A stretch of DNA of 64,000 nt, taken from Azolla caroliniana. Lineage: Eukaryota; Polypodiophyta. Made by a program: the position numbers and the translations under genes. Of this stretch, positions 10,149 to 19,837 are shown in pieces (the stretch's first letter is position 1; the number at the start of each line of letters is the position of its first letter). The stretch is from contig JBHGNT010000002.1 in the NCBI GenBank assembly GCA_043228905.1, positions 14,632,001-14,696,000 on the forward strand, written 5' to 3'. The notes beneath the pieces are model-generated. The model did no database searches. It had not been told where the DNA came from and worked only from the letters and a program-made list of their open reading frames with translations.

Positions 10149-12175
10149 TCAGAAGCCCACTGCAAATACAAAAGAAGACAGTCAGACTCTAAACATACAT
10201 AACAATATATGTATAAAAAACTTCAAGTTAAAATAAAGTTGGAACTTATGTCATACCAGTTGGACCTTTCTTGCACTCATTAAGCATATCACGGTAGAAT
10301 TGACATTTGCTAATGTCACTTCCATTCGAAGTAATACACTAAGAGCAAGCACCAATAAATTTGAACATTAATATAGCAAAAACCCATCAAGTCCATAACA
10401 CATATCAAAACATATACAAAAGGCAATATATAAAGGTTTTGCATATTTTACATCTTGAAAAGCTTTAGCTTGAGATGTGCACGAATCGGGAATAGAATTC
10501 GGCACCGAATTTGCAGTGGACACAACAGCTGATCCAGCATTATTTACAGCAGTATGTTCATGCTGAACAACACGAGGTCCCATTACAGAATCCACCACTC
10601 TGTGTGCAATTGCACTTCCCGTCCCAAAAGCCATTCCTAATATAATTGCACATTCCAGATATCTTCTTTTAGTTCATTAAACGATGCAATCCAGTTATGA
10701 ACTTTTCACTCACGAGGCAATAACCCCATAAAATTGAGCACGACAGTAAAAGAATGTCCCTTTCTGCTTTTGCAACCTAAGTTCCAAAAAACCACTTTAA
10801 AAAGCTAACATTCCAGTAATCAACTTTTCATCTGGATTCCCACCATTTACTCAGCTTTGCACCACAATAACAAACAATGTCCGAGAAAGCTTTGCACATA
10901 CTATCATTAGCAATAGATTCAATATTAAACAATGTGGCCTAGAATGAGGGAAACAATTTCTTTCCCAGTGAGATGATGTAACAAATCCAAAGAAACATAG
11001 TTCTGCGATGATTCAGATTACAACACAACCCTACAACTGTTAAATAGCTTAATGTGCAATCATTCAAACATTTATAGACCTAATTTAAAATCCGGTTAAA
11101 TAATTAGAAAGTATCACATCACACATAATTTCCAAAACTTTGATTAATAGGTGCTAAACCTAGCCACAGAAACTAGTTTCACGACAACATCAATATGATT
11201 CCTATAGTCGAGCAATTTTTCTACATGATCTAAAAGCCTGTGCAACCATAGTTGGCTAATGCACAAGCAGGATTACTTAATCCAATGCCATTGTCAAACA
11301 ATTTCAAGCCTATCCCAAAGCATCAAGGCATTGTCCAACGAACTTACCATCGGCAATGGCTCCACCAATGTTTCCAAGCATAGATCCACCAGCAGATTGT
11401 TGAAGTGGAGCAGGCGGAGAAGCAGGATTTGTGCGTACTGCATCACCACAAAAAAGGATAAATAGAAAAACCAGTATAAGAAACTTGCAAAAGAATAGTA
11501 AGATGCAGTAGAAGTCATTCTACGATTGAGTAGAAGATACAAGAGTTCGTACATAGATAAATCCGAGATGCAAAGGGATAGAACCACATGATGCATGTTT
11601 GAGTGTAGAGACAAGTTCCATTTGACGTATAATTCATGAAAACACGAATCTGTCTACCAGGTATAGTTCAGGCATAGCATGGTCTAGTATAAATCATCTA
11701 CTACAAGAAAGCAAAGATAATGAGCAAAAAAGAAAACAGAGTGAGCATATTCTAATACAAGAAACATGTACGATGCATAAAATGGAACAGAAATTATACA
11801 TGGGATACGTATTACGAAACTATTAACATTTGAAATTGTGGAATTTTCGGCCATGATATGAAGGCATCCATCGCAATGGATAGATGGATAGACGTATAAA
11901 ACACAAAACAAAGGAGAGAGTGGAACTAACCAGGTGCTGGTGAACTGTGGCTCACAGAAGGCGTTGGACGGGAAGCCACAACGGGGCGAGGGGAAGGCCT
12001 ACCTGTTATTGTGCAAGCATAGAACGCAACGAAGATCAGATGGAAACGCCAACAACAGATGAGAAAGGTTGCTCCTCCTTTACCGCAAGGAATCAGAAAG
12101 TTGCGAGAGGATGACTGAGACGACAAAGAGGAAAAGAAAGAGGAACAAACCTGCAGAAGAGCTCTTACGAGGCAT
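10149..12175 (-). CDS. Twin CX9C (CHCH-domain) mitochondrial protein, CHCHD2/At12Cys-like
   Basis: Six coding exons on the minus strand: 12175-12151, 12002-11931, 11437-11348, 10636-10452, 10338-10257 and 10159-10149, all with GT-AG introns, giving 154 residues with no internal stop. The start reads MPRKSSSAG, as in plant CHCHD2-like proteins. Residues 1-45 are Arg/Pro/Ser-rich, suiting mitochondrial targeting. Residues 49-80 are Gly/Ala-rich (GSMLGNIGGAIADGMAFGTG), the conserved central segment. The CHCH fold has Cys115-X9-Cys125 and Cys136-X9-Cys146. In this family the twin cysteine pairs are oxidised in the intermembrane space by the MIA40 pathway, and members act in respiration and stress response. 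All splice phases agree, so this is the only intact host gene I can support. Telo-box repeats lie just upstream. The C-terminus PTVGF differs from the usual NSGGMLG-like end; an alternative last exon is possible. Confidence 0.9.
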
Positions 12176-12210
12176 GGCTCGAATCTACGATGGCGGTTGA
12201 TACGTGATTT

Positions 12211-12234
12211 TTAGGGTTAGGGTTAGGGTTAGGG
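12211..12234 (-). promoter_or_regulatory. Telo-box array in the CHCH gene 5' region
   Basis: Three and a half copies of ttaggg on the plus strand, that is CCCTAA on the coding strand, start 36 bp upstream of the ATG. Telo-boxes (AAACCCTAA) are known in promoters and 5' UTRs of plant ribosomal-protein and other housekeeping genes. A GAA-repeat on the coding strand (plus 12258-12293) lies just beyond. A role in this gene is inferred. Confidence 0.65.
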
Positions 12235-12259
12235 AGGAGATTAGCGCTTCAATTCTAAT

Positions 12260-12290
<31 letters not shown>

Positions 12291-12379
12291 TTGATGAGGA
12301 TGGAAAGTTCTAGAAATGAATTTGTGGTGTGGGGAAGGGGAAGTTTGGGCCGGCGGGTGCCTTGCCCACCACACCACGT

Positions 12380-12812
12380 CTATACATGTTAGAGCCCATA
12401 CTGTTATCTGCCATTCGAACCATTGCTTCCATGCGACTTAGCTCACATGCATTGCGATGTGAAACAGAGCATTGGGGTACAAGTGATGAGAGTGGTCGGT
12501 TATGCACACTTTGCCCTAAACAAGTTTGCGAGTCTGAGTATCGCACTTTGACACAATGCTCTGCCTTTGATCATATTCGACCATGCTTTCCACATCTCTT
12601 CGATCGAGCCCAATCTTTGCATGAATTCCTCTCACAACCACAATGTGCACTCTCGATTGCAACATTCATTGGTAAAGTTCTTGAACATCGAGAGTCACTA
12701 CTCACTTTCACACGTATCACGTGAAATGTAATATTTTTGGTCTCATAGGTCATATTTGATCTCCAAAGACGATAATATAATCTATCTATCTATCTATCTA
12801 TCTATCTCTCTC
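12380..12812 (+). pseudogene. 5'-truncated LINE copy, 3' end of ORF2
   Basis: The frame ending at 12724 reads RLCTLCPKQVCESEYR...CSAFDHIR, matching in position and style the C-terminal zinc-binding region of the large LINE at about 22040-22110 (CRLCHIEIEDEYHF...CPTYAEIR). The zinc-ligand His is replaced by Arg. After the stop, the tail runs gacgataatataatc then (TATC)n and (TC)n, parallel to gacgttaatatat then (TTTC)n in the large LINE. This is a typical 5'-truncated LINE, ending directly against the next one. Confidence 0.65.
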
Positions 12813-13184
12813 TCGCTTCCTTGTCTCTGTGTAACGGCTCTTTCTGCCGTTGCTGTCGCCGTTTATTGTCATCGCCGTCGTCTGCAGCCGCTGTCTGCTG
12901 CTGACTGTTGTTGTCGTCGTCTGACGACTACCGCTATCTGCTGTTGTCGCCGTCTGCAGCCGTTGTTTGTCGTCTGCTGTCGTCGTCACTGTCGCCGTCG
13001 CGGGGTGTTTCTTCTCCGTTTTCTCTTGATGTTGTGAAGTGCCATTTTCTTGACGAGTTCGTGGGTGGGTTCTTTTGGTGTGCTCGTCGCGTGCTACAAA
13101 ATGTCGATGTGATTGCAACATACACACAAACTCGGCTAAGTCTCGAACCCATTTATTTTACCTTTTTTTCTTATTGACACCACA

Positions 13185-13997
13185 ATGACGTCTAAACGAA
13201 CTAAGGAACATAAGGATATACAAGACGAGGCTATAAGTAAGGAGAACTTTTTAGATATGTTTAATCGTTTAACAAAAATAGAGATGGATATGAAAAAATG
13301 GGTGAAAGACGCTGAAACCCACAAGAAAAAAGATAGAGAGGAAAAAGACGCCCTGAAGGCCGAAATAGAACAACTTAAAGTGGAAAACACTGACCTTAAA
13401 AAACAACTTAAGGACATCGAGGTATCTCGAGAAGACGGTGAAATATCCTCTATAGAGGATATAAAGGATGAAATTAAAAAAGTTAAAGAGGAAGTTAATA
13501 ATAACATAGAGTTAGCTAAAACGGGTTGGGTAGATGTGGTTAAAAGAAACATTAAAAAAGAAATAAAAGATGAAAATATTGTTAATACCACCCTTGAAGA
13601 AGAGAAAATGCGTCAGGCCCGACGCTTAAATGTACGTGCCACTGGGCTCAAGGAAGGTGCATCCCCAAATGAGGATGCACAAACACTTGGGAAAATGTTA
13701 GGGTACACAAAGGCCCTACCTATCACCAAAGCATGGAGGGTCAGGCGTGACACAACTAGGAAGAGAGCCTTAGTCCTTCAATTTAAAGACTTAGACTCTA
13801 GAATCACTTTCTTTAAGAAGAGACCAATCCTTCAAGGAATGGGTGGGGACCCCATCTATCTCGATGAAGACCTCACTAAGATGCAAATTGAGCATCGCAA
13901 GAGTTGTATGCCACGAGTTATGCAAGCTCGTAAAGAAGGCCATCGCACCTTTTACCGAGACGGGCGAGTGATCATAAATGATCGCACTACTAATTGA
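13185..13997 (+). CDS. LINE ORF1 protein: coiled coil, RRM-like and C-terminal domain
   Basis: 270 residues with no internal stop. Residues about 45-135 are a Lys/Glu-rich heptad region, a likely trimerising coiled coil. From about residue 145 the layout resembles L1 ORF1p (Transposase_22 type): RRLNVRATGLKEG (start of the RRM, 'I.GlpE' type), ITKAWRVRRDTTRKRALVLQF (mid RRM), then PIYLDEDLTKMQIEHRKSC and VMQARKEGHRTFYRDGRVII, matching the DLS..T...R C-terminal domain. In known L1s this protein binds RNA and forms the ribonucleoprotein particle. No CCHC zinc knuckle is present. The start at 13185 is the first ATG after the UTR. The ORF ends in TGA followed by CAA, in frame with ORF2. Confidence 0.8.
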   Translation: MTSKRTKEHKDIQDEAISKENFLDMFNRLTKIEMDMKKWVKDAETHKKKDREEKDALKAEIEQLKVENTDLKKQLKDIEVSREDGEISSIEDIKDEIKKVKEEVNNNIELAKTGWVDVVKRNIKKEIKDENIVNTTLEEEKMRQARRLNVRATGLKEGASPNEDAQTLGKMLGYTKALPITKAWRVRRDTTRKRALVLQFKDLDSRITFFKKRPILQGMGGDPIYLDEDLTKMQIEHRKSCMPRVMQARKEGHRTFYRDGRVIINDRTTN

Positions 13998-15021
13998 CAA
14001 CGTGTGGCCCATGTGACAGAAAATGCACTTAGGATGACCCTATGGAATTGTAATGGCGCACTCTGGGCACACCCCGGCCGCCTAGAGGAGATACTAAAGG
14101 TATCTGATATACTTTTCTTGGTAGAAACACATCAGAGCCCAAATAGAGGACTCCCACGGGTCGAAGGATTCCGTTGGGAGTCCGCTTTTAGACAAACCTC
14201 ATGTCGACACACTACTAGGGGATCTGGAACTGTCGCGATATTGTTTCGTAGAGAGCTACATAATAGGATAGAAATAATGAAGATAGACCCAGAAGCTCGT
14301 TTTATGTGGGTGAAAGTCTCCACAAGCAAAGACCATGCAGTATTTTTTGCCATTTGTTACTTTCCCCCAAAAGGATCCCGTTATAATATTGGTGGCTTGG
14401 CGAGATTAGTCGATGAAGGAATGCCACATGGGCCTTCTCCATACAAACCCCTATCAGATGACATAATCCGATATTCCTCCCAAGGAGAAGTATTTCTTGT
14501 AGGAGACTTCAATGCGAGAACCCAATCCTGACAATGCACAGTATTTCAGATGAATAGAAACCTAGAAATGGTAAATGTCGATCCTTTAGACATAGGCACC
14601 ACACGTAGATCAAAGGATCAAGGTACGGATGCCACGAGCTTTGACCATCATCTGCTCGAACTTGGCAGTCGGCACCGGATGGTCATATATAATGGTTTAG
14701 CTAAGTGGCCGCGCTCGGAAGAGCTCACATGTTTCCCACATGGAGGAGGGGAAAGCACAGTTGATTATCTAATAGGACGCCCTGAAGCTACCCACATGAT
14801 TAACTCCTTCCGAGTGGCCCCATGCCCTATTGGCGCAGACCATAGTTTCTTATACTTCGAGCTAAAATGTGATATCTCTAAGGTCACCAAGTCTAGTCAA
14901 CCATGCCATCACACCACAATACATTTCACACATGAGCTCTCTGACATATACTCTCAACATGTTCCGGCCCATCGCCCCTCCCTTGATCCCTCCCTACTGT
15001 TAGAAAGCCTTAGTACGAAAC

Positions 15022-15407
15022 TGTTGAGAGACAAGCTCAACATCGGCCGGATCGGCTGAAGAAGCCGAGGACCGGATCGGTTGGGACCGATCGGTTAGGC
15101 CGAGTGCGTAAACCGGGAGGTCGTTAGGAAAGATATTCCGTGAGGAATATATTTGGGAGTTAGTGTAGGAGCTCTTGATGAGCATTGAAGTACTGTCAGT
15201 ACTTCGGTCAGTCCTTCTAGGACTTGTATAAAAGTTTTCACTGAGCACGTCTTATGTATAGACTGAGTATTATTATTGAATATAGTTTTCTGTTTTCCTC
15301 TCTCTGTCTCTCCTGCGTATACTGTGTAAGCCGAAGCTCTCCATTGAACCTGAGTTTCCTCCCTTTTGTTCGGTCTTCATACTTGCTTCCGCATGCTACT
15401 TTCTACA
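15022..15407 (+). repeat. 5' LTR of copia A
   Basis: Starts TGTTGAGAGACAAGC and ends TTTCTACA. It has an 8-bp-arm palindrome GAAGTACTGTCAGTACTTC at 15187-15205, a second palindrome AGTCC-N5-GGACT at 15210-15224, then TATA 'tgtataaaag' at 15225-15234. Confidence 0.95.
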
Positions 15408-15419
15408 TGGTATCAGAGC
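15408..15419 (+). other. Primer-binding site of copia A
   Basis: tggtatcagagc directly follows the LTR, complementary to the 3' end of plant initiator-Met tRNA, the standard copia primer. The same site follows the 5' LTRs of C, D (one change), E, F and G; H has tggtattagagc. Confidence 0.9.
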
Positions 15420-18400
15420 ACGAGGGTTGAGAACCTCTCTACAGCCGACATAGCTTGACGAAGAAGAACGATGGATAGAGGCATGGCGAGCTCGCTTCCA
15501 AAAGAGAAGCTCGACAGAACCAACTACGCGTCTTGGTCTTACAAGATGCACTAGTACCTACTCGGGCACGGCTACTGGAGCTATGTCGAAGGAGCTAATG
15601 ACGCGGCACCCGAATCGACACACAGAGACTTCCCGTCGTGGGAGCAATCGGCGAGCAGGGTATTGTACTGCTTCGCGTCGTGTGTGGGCGAACAACTATT
15701 GAGCTATGTTCGGGATGCAAAGACGCCGAAAGGTCTGTGGGAAAATCTGAAGAAGATTTTTGCCGCGAGCACCACAGCCAGGAAGCTTCAGCTCCGACAG
15801 GAGTTGAGCAACCTACGACAACGCGACTTGTCGGTGGCGGACTATCCCTCGCCTCCATAGAGGTGAACATCGAGGAGAGCGAGATGGTCCAGATCTGTCT
15901 CGGAGGTTTGGCGTCGAAGTTCGGAGCGTTCCGAACGGCTGTGTGTACTCGGGAGAATACGCCGTCCTTCTTTGACTTACAGTCAATGCTCCTGGTAGAG
16001 GAGAACCACGTGGGTGCGTCTACAAGCACGCACACCGACAGCAGAATGTTGTACACGGAGGGAGATAGGCCCCGTGGACGTGGAGGACGAGGCGAGTCGG
16101 CGCGCAATGGAGGCAGCCGACGAGATCAAGGAAGAAGGCACCGAAGTGATGCGGATAGCAACTCCGGACCCTTCGGAAACAGGGGGAGTCAAAGCAATGA
16201 GAACCGGCAAGGGAAGTCCATCGCGGAGTGCTGGTACTGTGGCAAGAAAGGCCACAGGGAAAGTGAGTGCTGGAAGAAGCGCGCCGATTCGGAGAGAACT
16301 GGTTCCGGGAGCGGCTCTAGACATACCAACAAGGGAAATTGGCAGCGATCGCACTACGCCGAAGACTCCGGGAGAGTCGGAGAAGGGATTGCCTTCGTGA
16401 CGAGACACGAAGCAAACTCAATGAAACAGACCACCCCGAGATCGGACGAGGTGTGGTACGTAGACTCCGGCGCGTCAAACCACATGACGAGCCATAAGGA
16501 GTGGTTCTCGTACCTTGAAAAACCGATACAACCTGGAGTAGTCGCAACTGGAGACGACACTCCGCATCCGATCGCGAATGTCGGAGAAGTTCCCCTTAGC
16601 CATGTCGGGAAGAAAGGGAAACTCATGAACGTGCTGCACGTCCCGACAATCACGAAAAACTTGGTCTCGGTCGGACAGATCGTCGACCAAGGGATGGAGG
16701 TTCGGTTTACACACCTCGGGTGCTTCATTGAGGAAGAAGGCCGTGTGATTGCGCAAGGGCGCAGAGACGGGAGGATGTTCATCCTCGACTCCACTGACGG
16801 CGGCACCGCAATGTACGCGAAGGGAAGAAAAACCGAGTCGGACATCGACTTGTGGCACAAGCGGATAGGCCACGTCAACCACCAACGGCTTCAAGATCTG
16901 CAATCGAAACAGGTAGTATTCGGATTGCCCAAATTTAGTGGCCAAAAGGCACAAATTTGTGAAGCCTGCCAGCTCGGGAAGCAACACCGACTTCCTTTCC
17001 CCAACGAGCAAAATCGGAGCCGGAACAAGCTCGACCTAATACACTCCGATGTATGGGGGCCGGAGTCTTGGCGGGAGCCGATATTTCGTCTCCTTCATCG
17101 ACGACCACACGCGGCACACGTGGATCTACCTCATTGAGAGGAAGAGCGAAGTCTTCGACTGTTTCCGGGACCTCAAAGGGTTCGTGGAAACGGAAACGGG
17201 ACGAAAGATCAAGTGCCTGCGGTCGGATGGCGGGAAAGAGTACTTTTCCGGTCAATTCAACGGTTATCTACAACAAATGGGAATTCGGCGCGAATTCAGT
17301 TGTAGATACACGCCAGAGCAGAACGGCGTGGCCGAGAGGAAGAATCAGTCAGTTGTGGAAGTGGCACGGGCAATGCTGGAGGAGAAGAGCTTGCCCAAGT
17401 TCTATTGGGCCGAGGCGGTAAGGACCGCGGTATACATCCAGAACCGGATCGGAGACAAAGTGTCGGCGCACGAGCTATAATTCGAAACGAAGCCGAACTT
17501 GCGACACTTGAGGGTGTTCGGTAGCATTGTGTATGTGCATGTACCGAAGGAGAAAAGGAGGAAGCTGTACGCAAAGGCCGAGAAATGCATCTTGGTCAGT
17601 TACTCGGACGAGCAGAAGGGTTATAAGTGTTATAACCCTCGCACCAAACGAGCGCGTGTCAGCCGCGACGTTGTGTTTGACGAGTCCGCGTCTTGGTACC
17701 TGCCCCCTACTCGGAACCCCGACTCCAATACGAGTTCTGACGATAAGGTCAGCGAGGCTGAGATGCCTCCGGATGAGCCCGAAATCGAGACCCGCGAAGA
17801 GAGTCCGATTTCACTCCGGTTAAGTGGACCGATTGGACGACTGAGTTGGTACGACCAGTCTGATGAAGAGCCGGCGAGTAGTGGAGACTCGACCGTGCAT
17901 TCCCCGCGTAGGAAGCCGAGGAGACGGCTTCCGCGGAAAGAGAAAGGGAAGAAGAAGGTGTCGGATTTCGGCACGGATAGGAACGAGTCAGACCGACGCG
18001 AGTCAGACTCCGAGGGAACCGGTGACGGGTCTTTAAAGGTGAAGACCGCGTCGACCGAGAAGGCCTTGACATCGGCTAATGTGAGATTACACCGATCTAC
18101 CCGCGAAAAGAACCCAATTGTGCGGTTCGGATACAACGAGTACATGGCGCATCATTATGCGTACATGACCCGTGTAGCGGAAGTGCGTGAACCGGGGAGC
18201 TACGTAGAAGCGGCTAAAGACGCGAATTGGCGTGCCACGATGGAGGAAGAGATGCACACATTGACGGAGAACGAGACCTGGGACCTGGTTGACGCACCAA
18301 CAGGGGTAAAACCGATCGGGTGTAGGTGGGTGTACAAGGTCAAGTACAACACCGATGGCTCAGTCAACTAGTACAAGGCTCGACTGGTGGCAAAGGGCTA

Positions 18401-18945
18401 CGCGCAGAAACACGGCATCGACTACGATGAGACGTTTGCGTCGGTCGCGAAAATGACGACCGTCCGTGCTGATTGGGCTGGCAACGCCGCCGATCGCCGA
18501 TCCACGTCTGGATACGCGTTCTCCCTCGGGAGTGCTGCGATCGCGTGGAGCAGTAAGAAGCAGCCGACAGTTGCCCTGTCGAGCACCGAAGCTGAGTACC
18601 GAGTAGCGGCTGTCGCGACATGCGAAGCCATATGGTTGAAGCGGCTACTTAAGGACCTGCAAGTGGAGGTGTCAGATCCGACGACGATCTACTGCGACAA
18701 CCTCAGCAGCATCCAGCTCGCGAAAAACCCCGTTTTCCACGCACGGACCAAGCACATTGAGGTGCACTACCATTTCGTCCGTGAGCGTGTCCTTTCCGGT
18801 GAAGTCGAACTTCAGTACGTTCCGACGGATCGGCAGACTGCCGACATCTTCACCAAGCCTCTTGGTCTGGACAAGTTACGGCAATTCTCCGGTGCGCTCG
18901 GGTTGCGTCACCTTGATGTGCCGAACTTGAGGGGGAGAACAGTCC

Positions 18946-19457
18946 CGAACGACCAAGCAAGGCAGCAGGAAAGGAGCGGACACCGCGACACCGAGTCGGT
19001 TGACAAGTTCGACATCGGATCGGCTGAAGAAGCCGAGGGCGGACCCGCGGAAAAGTTCGGAAGAGGACAAAAGGGGAGCAGCCGAAGGAGAGAGCCAAAG
19101 ACAACCACGCATGGGGGAGATGACGCCATCAAGGGCGAGAAGACCGAAGACGAGTTGAAGACAGCCAACTCGGACGAGAGCGAAAACCGATCGGAAGTAG
19201 CCGAGTCGGTTCGGATGTTTGATTCAAACACGCTGAATCAACCGAGGCCCAAGTGGAAGAAAAGGCAGCAGGAGAAGCGTCAACACCACAACAACAGAAG
19301 AGCTGATAAGGGACGCATGAGCAGACAAGCCGACCGAAAGGGTCGAAGCGCGCGGAGTCGAACAGGTCGAGGAGCGCGAGCGAGGCGAGAAGCCAGGAGG
19401 AACCGGTGCTCTGAAGATCCTGAAGAGCCTCAAGTTGAGCTTGAGGGGGAGTGTTGA
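18946..19457 (+). other. Charged C-terminal tail of copia A pol
   Basis: About 170 residues after the RNase H end ([11 protein letters not shown]). It is first acidic-mixed ([38 protein letters not shown]), then strongly basic ([40 protein letters not shown]), and ends [11 protein letters not shown] before TGA. Homologous tails occur in C, H and F. It has no hydrophobic segment, so it is not envelope-like. Its function is unknown. Confidence 0.8.
19441..19451 (+). other. Polypurine tract of copia A
   Basis: ttgagggggag precedes the 3' LTR and would prime plus-strand DNA synthesis. It is also coding: it supplies the LEGE codons of the tail, and the next six bases, TGTTGA of the LTR, give Cys and stop. 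Confidence 0.85.
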
Positions 19458-19837
19458 GAGACAAGCTCAACATCGGCCGGATCGGCTGAAGAAGCCGAGG
19501 ACCGGATCGGTTGGGACCGATCGGTTAGGCCGAGTGCGTAAACCGGGAGGTCGTTAGGAAAGATATTCCGTGAGGAATATATTTGGGAGTTAGTGTAGGA
19601 GCTCTTGATGAGCATTGAAGTACTGTTAGTACTTCGGTCAGTCCTTCTAGGATTTGTATAAAAGTGTTCACTGAGCACGTCTTATGTACAGATTGAGTAT
19701 TATTATTGAATATAGTTTTCTGTTTTCCTCTCTCTATCTCTCCTGCGTATACCGTGTAAGCCCAAGCTCTCCATTGAACCTGAGTTTCCTCCCTTCTGTT
19801 CGGTCTTCATACTTGCTTCCGCACGCTACTTTCTATA
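19452..19837 (+). repeat. 3' LTR of copia A
   Basis: Same length and layout as the 5' LTR. The first palindrome has one arm base changed (gtcagt to gttagt). The last bases are TATA in place of TACA. Confidence 0.95.

Larger units (their letters stand above)
15471..19457 (+). pseudogene. Copia A gag-pol polyprotein, broken
   Basis: Gag starts at ATG 15471 (MDRGMASSLPKEKLDR) and has a stop at 15552. A small deletion near 15840 shifts frame. The CCHC knuckle CWYCGKKGHRESEC is at about 16225-16266, protease VWYVDSGASNH at about 16451-16483, and the integrase zinc domain LWHKRIGH at about 16849-16872. A second small deletion at about 17065 shifts frame into the integrase core (FIDDHTRHTWIYL, RSDGGKEYFSGQF, YTPEQNGVAERKN). 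Stops are at 17478 and 18369. RT is cut at AKMTTVR (about 18450-18470) and jumps straight to RNase H ([20 protein letters not shown]), losing YVDD. RNase H runs to about 18945. A charged tail follows to the stop at 19455-19457, inside the LTR. Confidence 0.9.
15022..19837 (+). mobile_element. Ty1/copia element A, RT-deleted
   Basis: LTRs at 15022-15407 and 19452-19837 are both 386 bp and differ at about 11 positions by eye. The target duplication gaaac (15017-15021 and 19838-19842) is exact. The 3' terminal CA has become TA. It inserted in the LINE ORF2 between the endonuclease and the RT. Element C at 46806-52388 is the same family. Against C, this copy lacks about 796 bp including the RT catalytic box, so it cannot move by itself. 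Confidence 0.95.

Noticed and set aside
12211-12234. Interstitial telomere
   Set aside because: Only three and a half units, placed directly upstream of a gene start; a telo-box explains it better.
12756-13037. Cys/Arg-rich frame before LINE ORF1
   Set aside because: Translation of GTC/GCC-rich repeats in the LINE 5' UTR; the opposite strand gives a similar repeat-driven frame.
17630-18145. Long minus-strand frames opposite copia A pol, and their mirror plus-strand frames over copia C
   Set aside because: GC-rich codon bias opens the antisense frame; RT, integrase and RNase H motifs lie only on the sense strand.
18946-19457. Envelope gene of a retrovirus-like copia
   Set aside because: The tail is in frame with pol, highly charged, and lacks any signal peptide or membrane segment.
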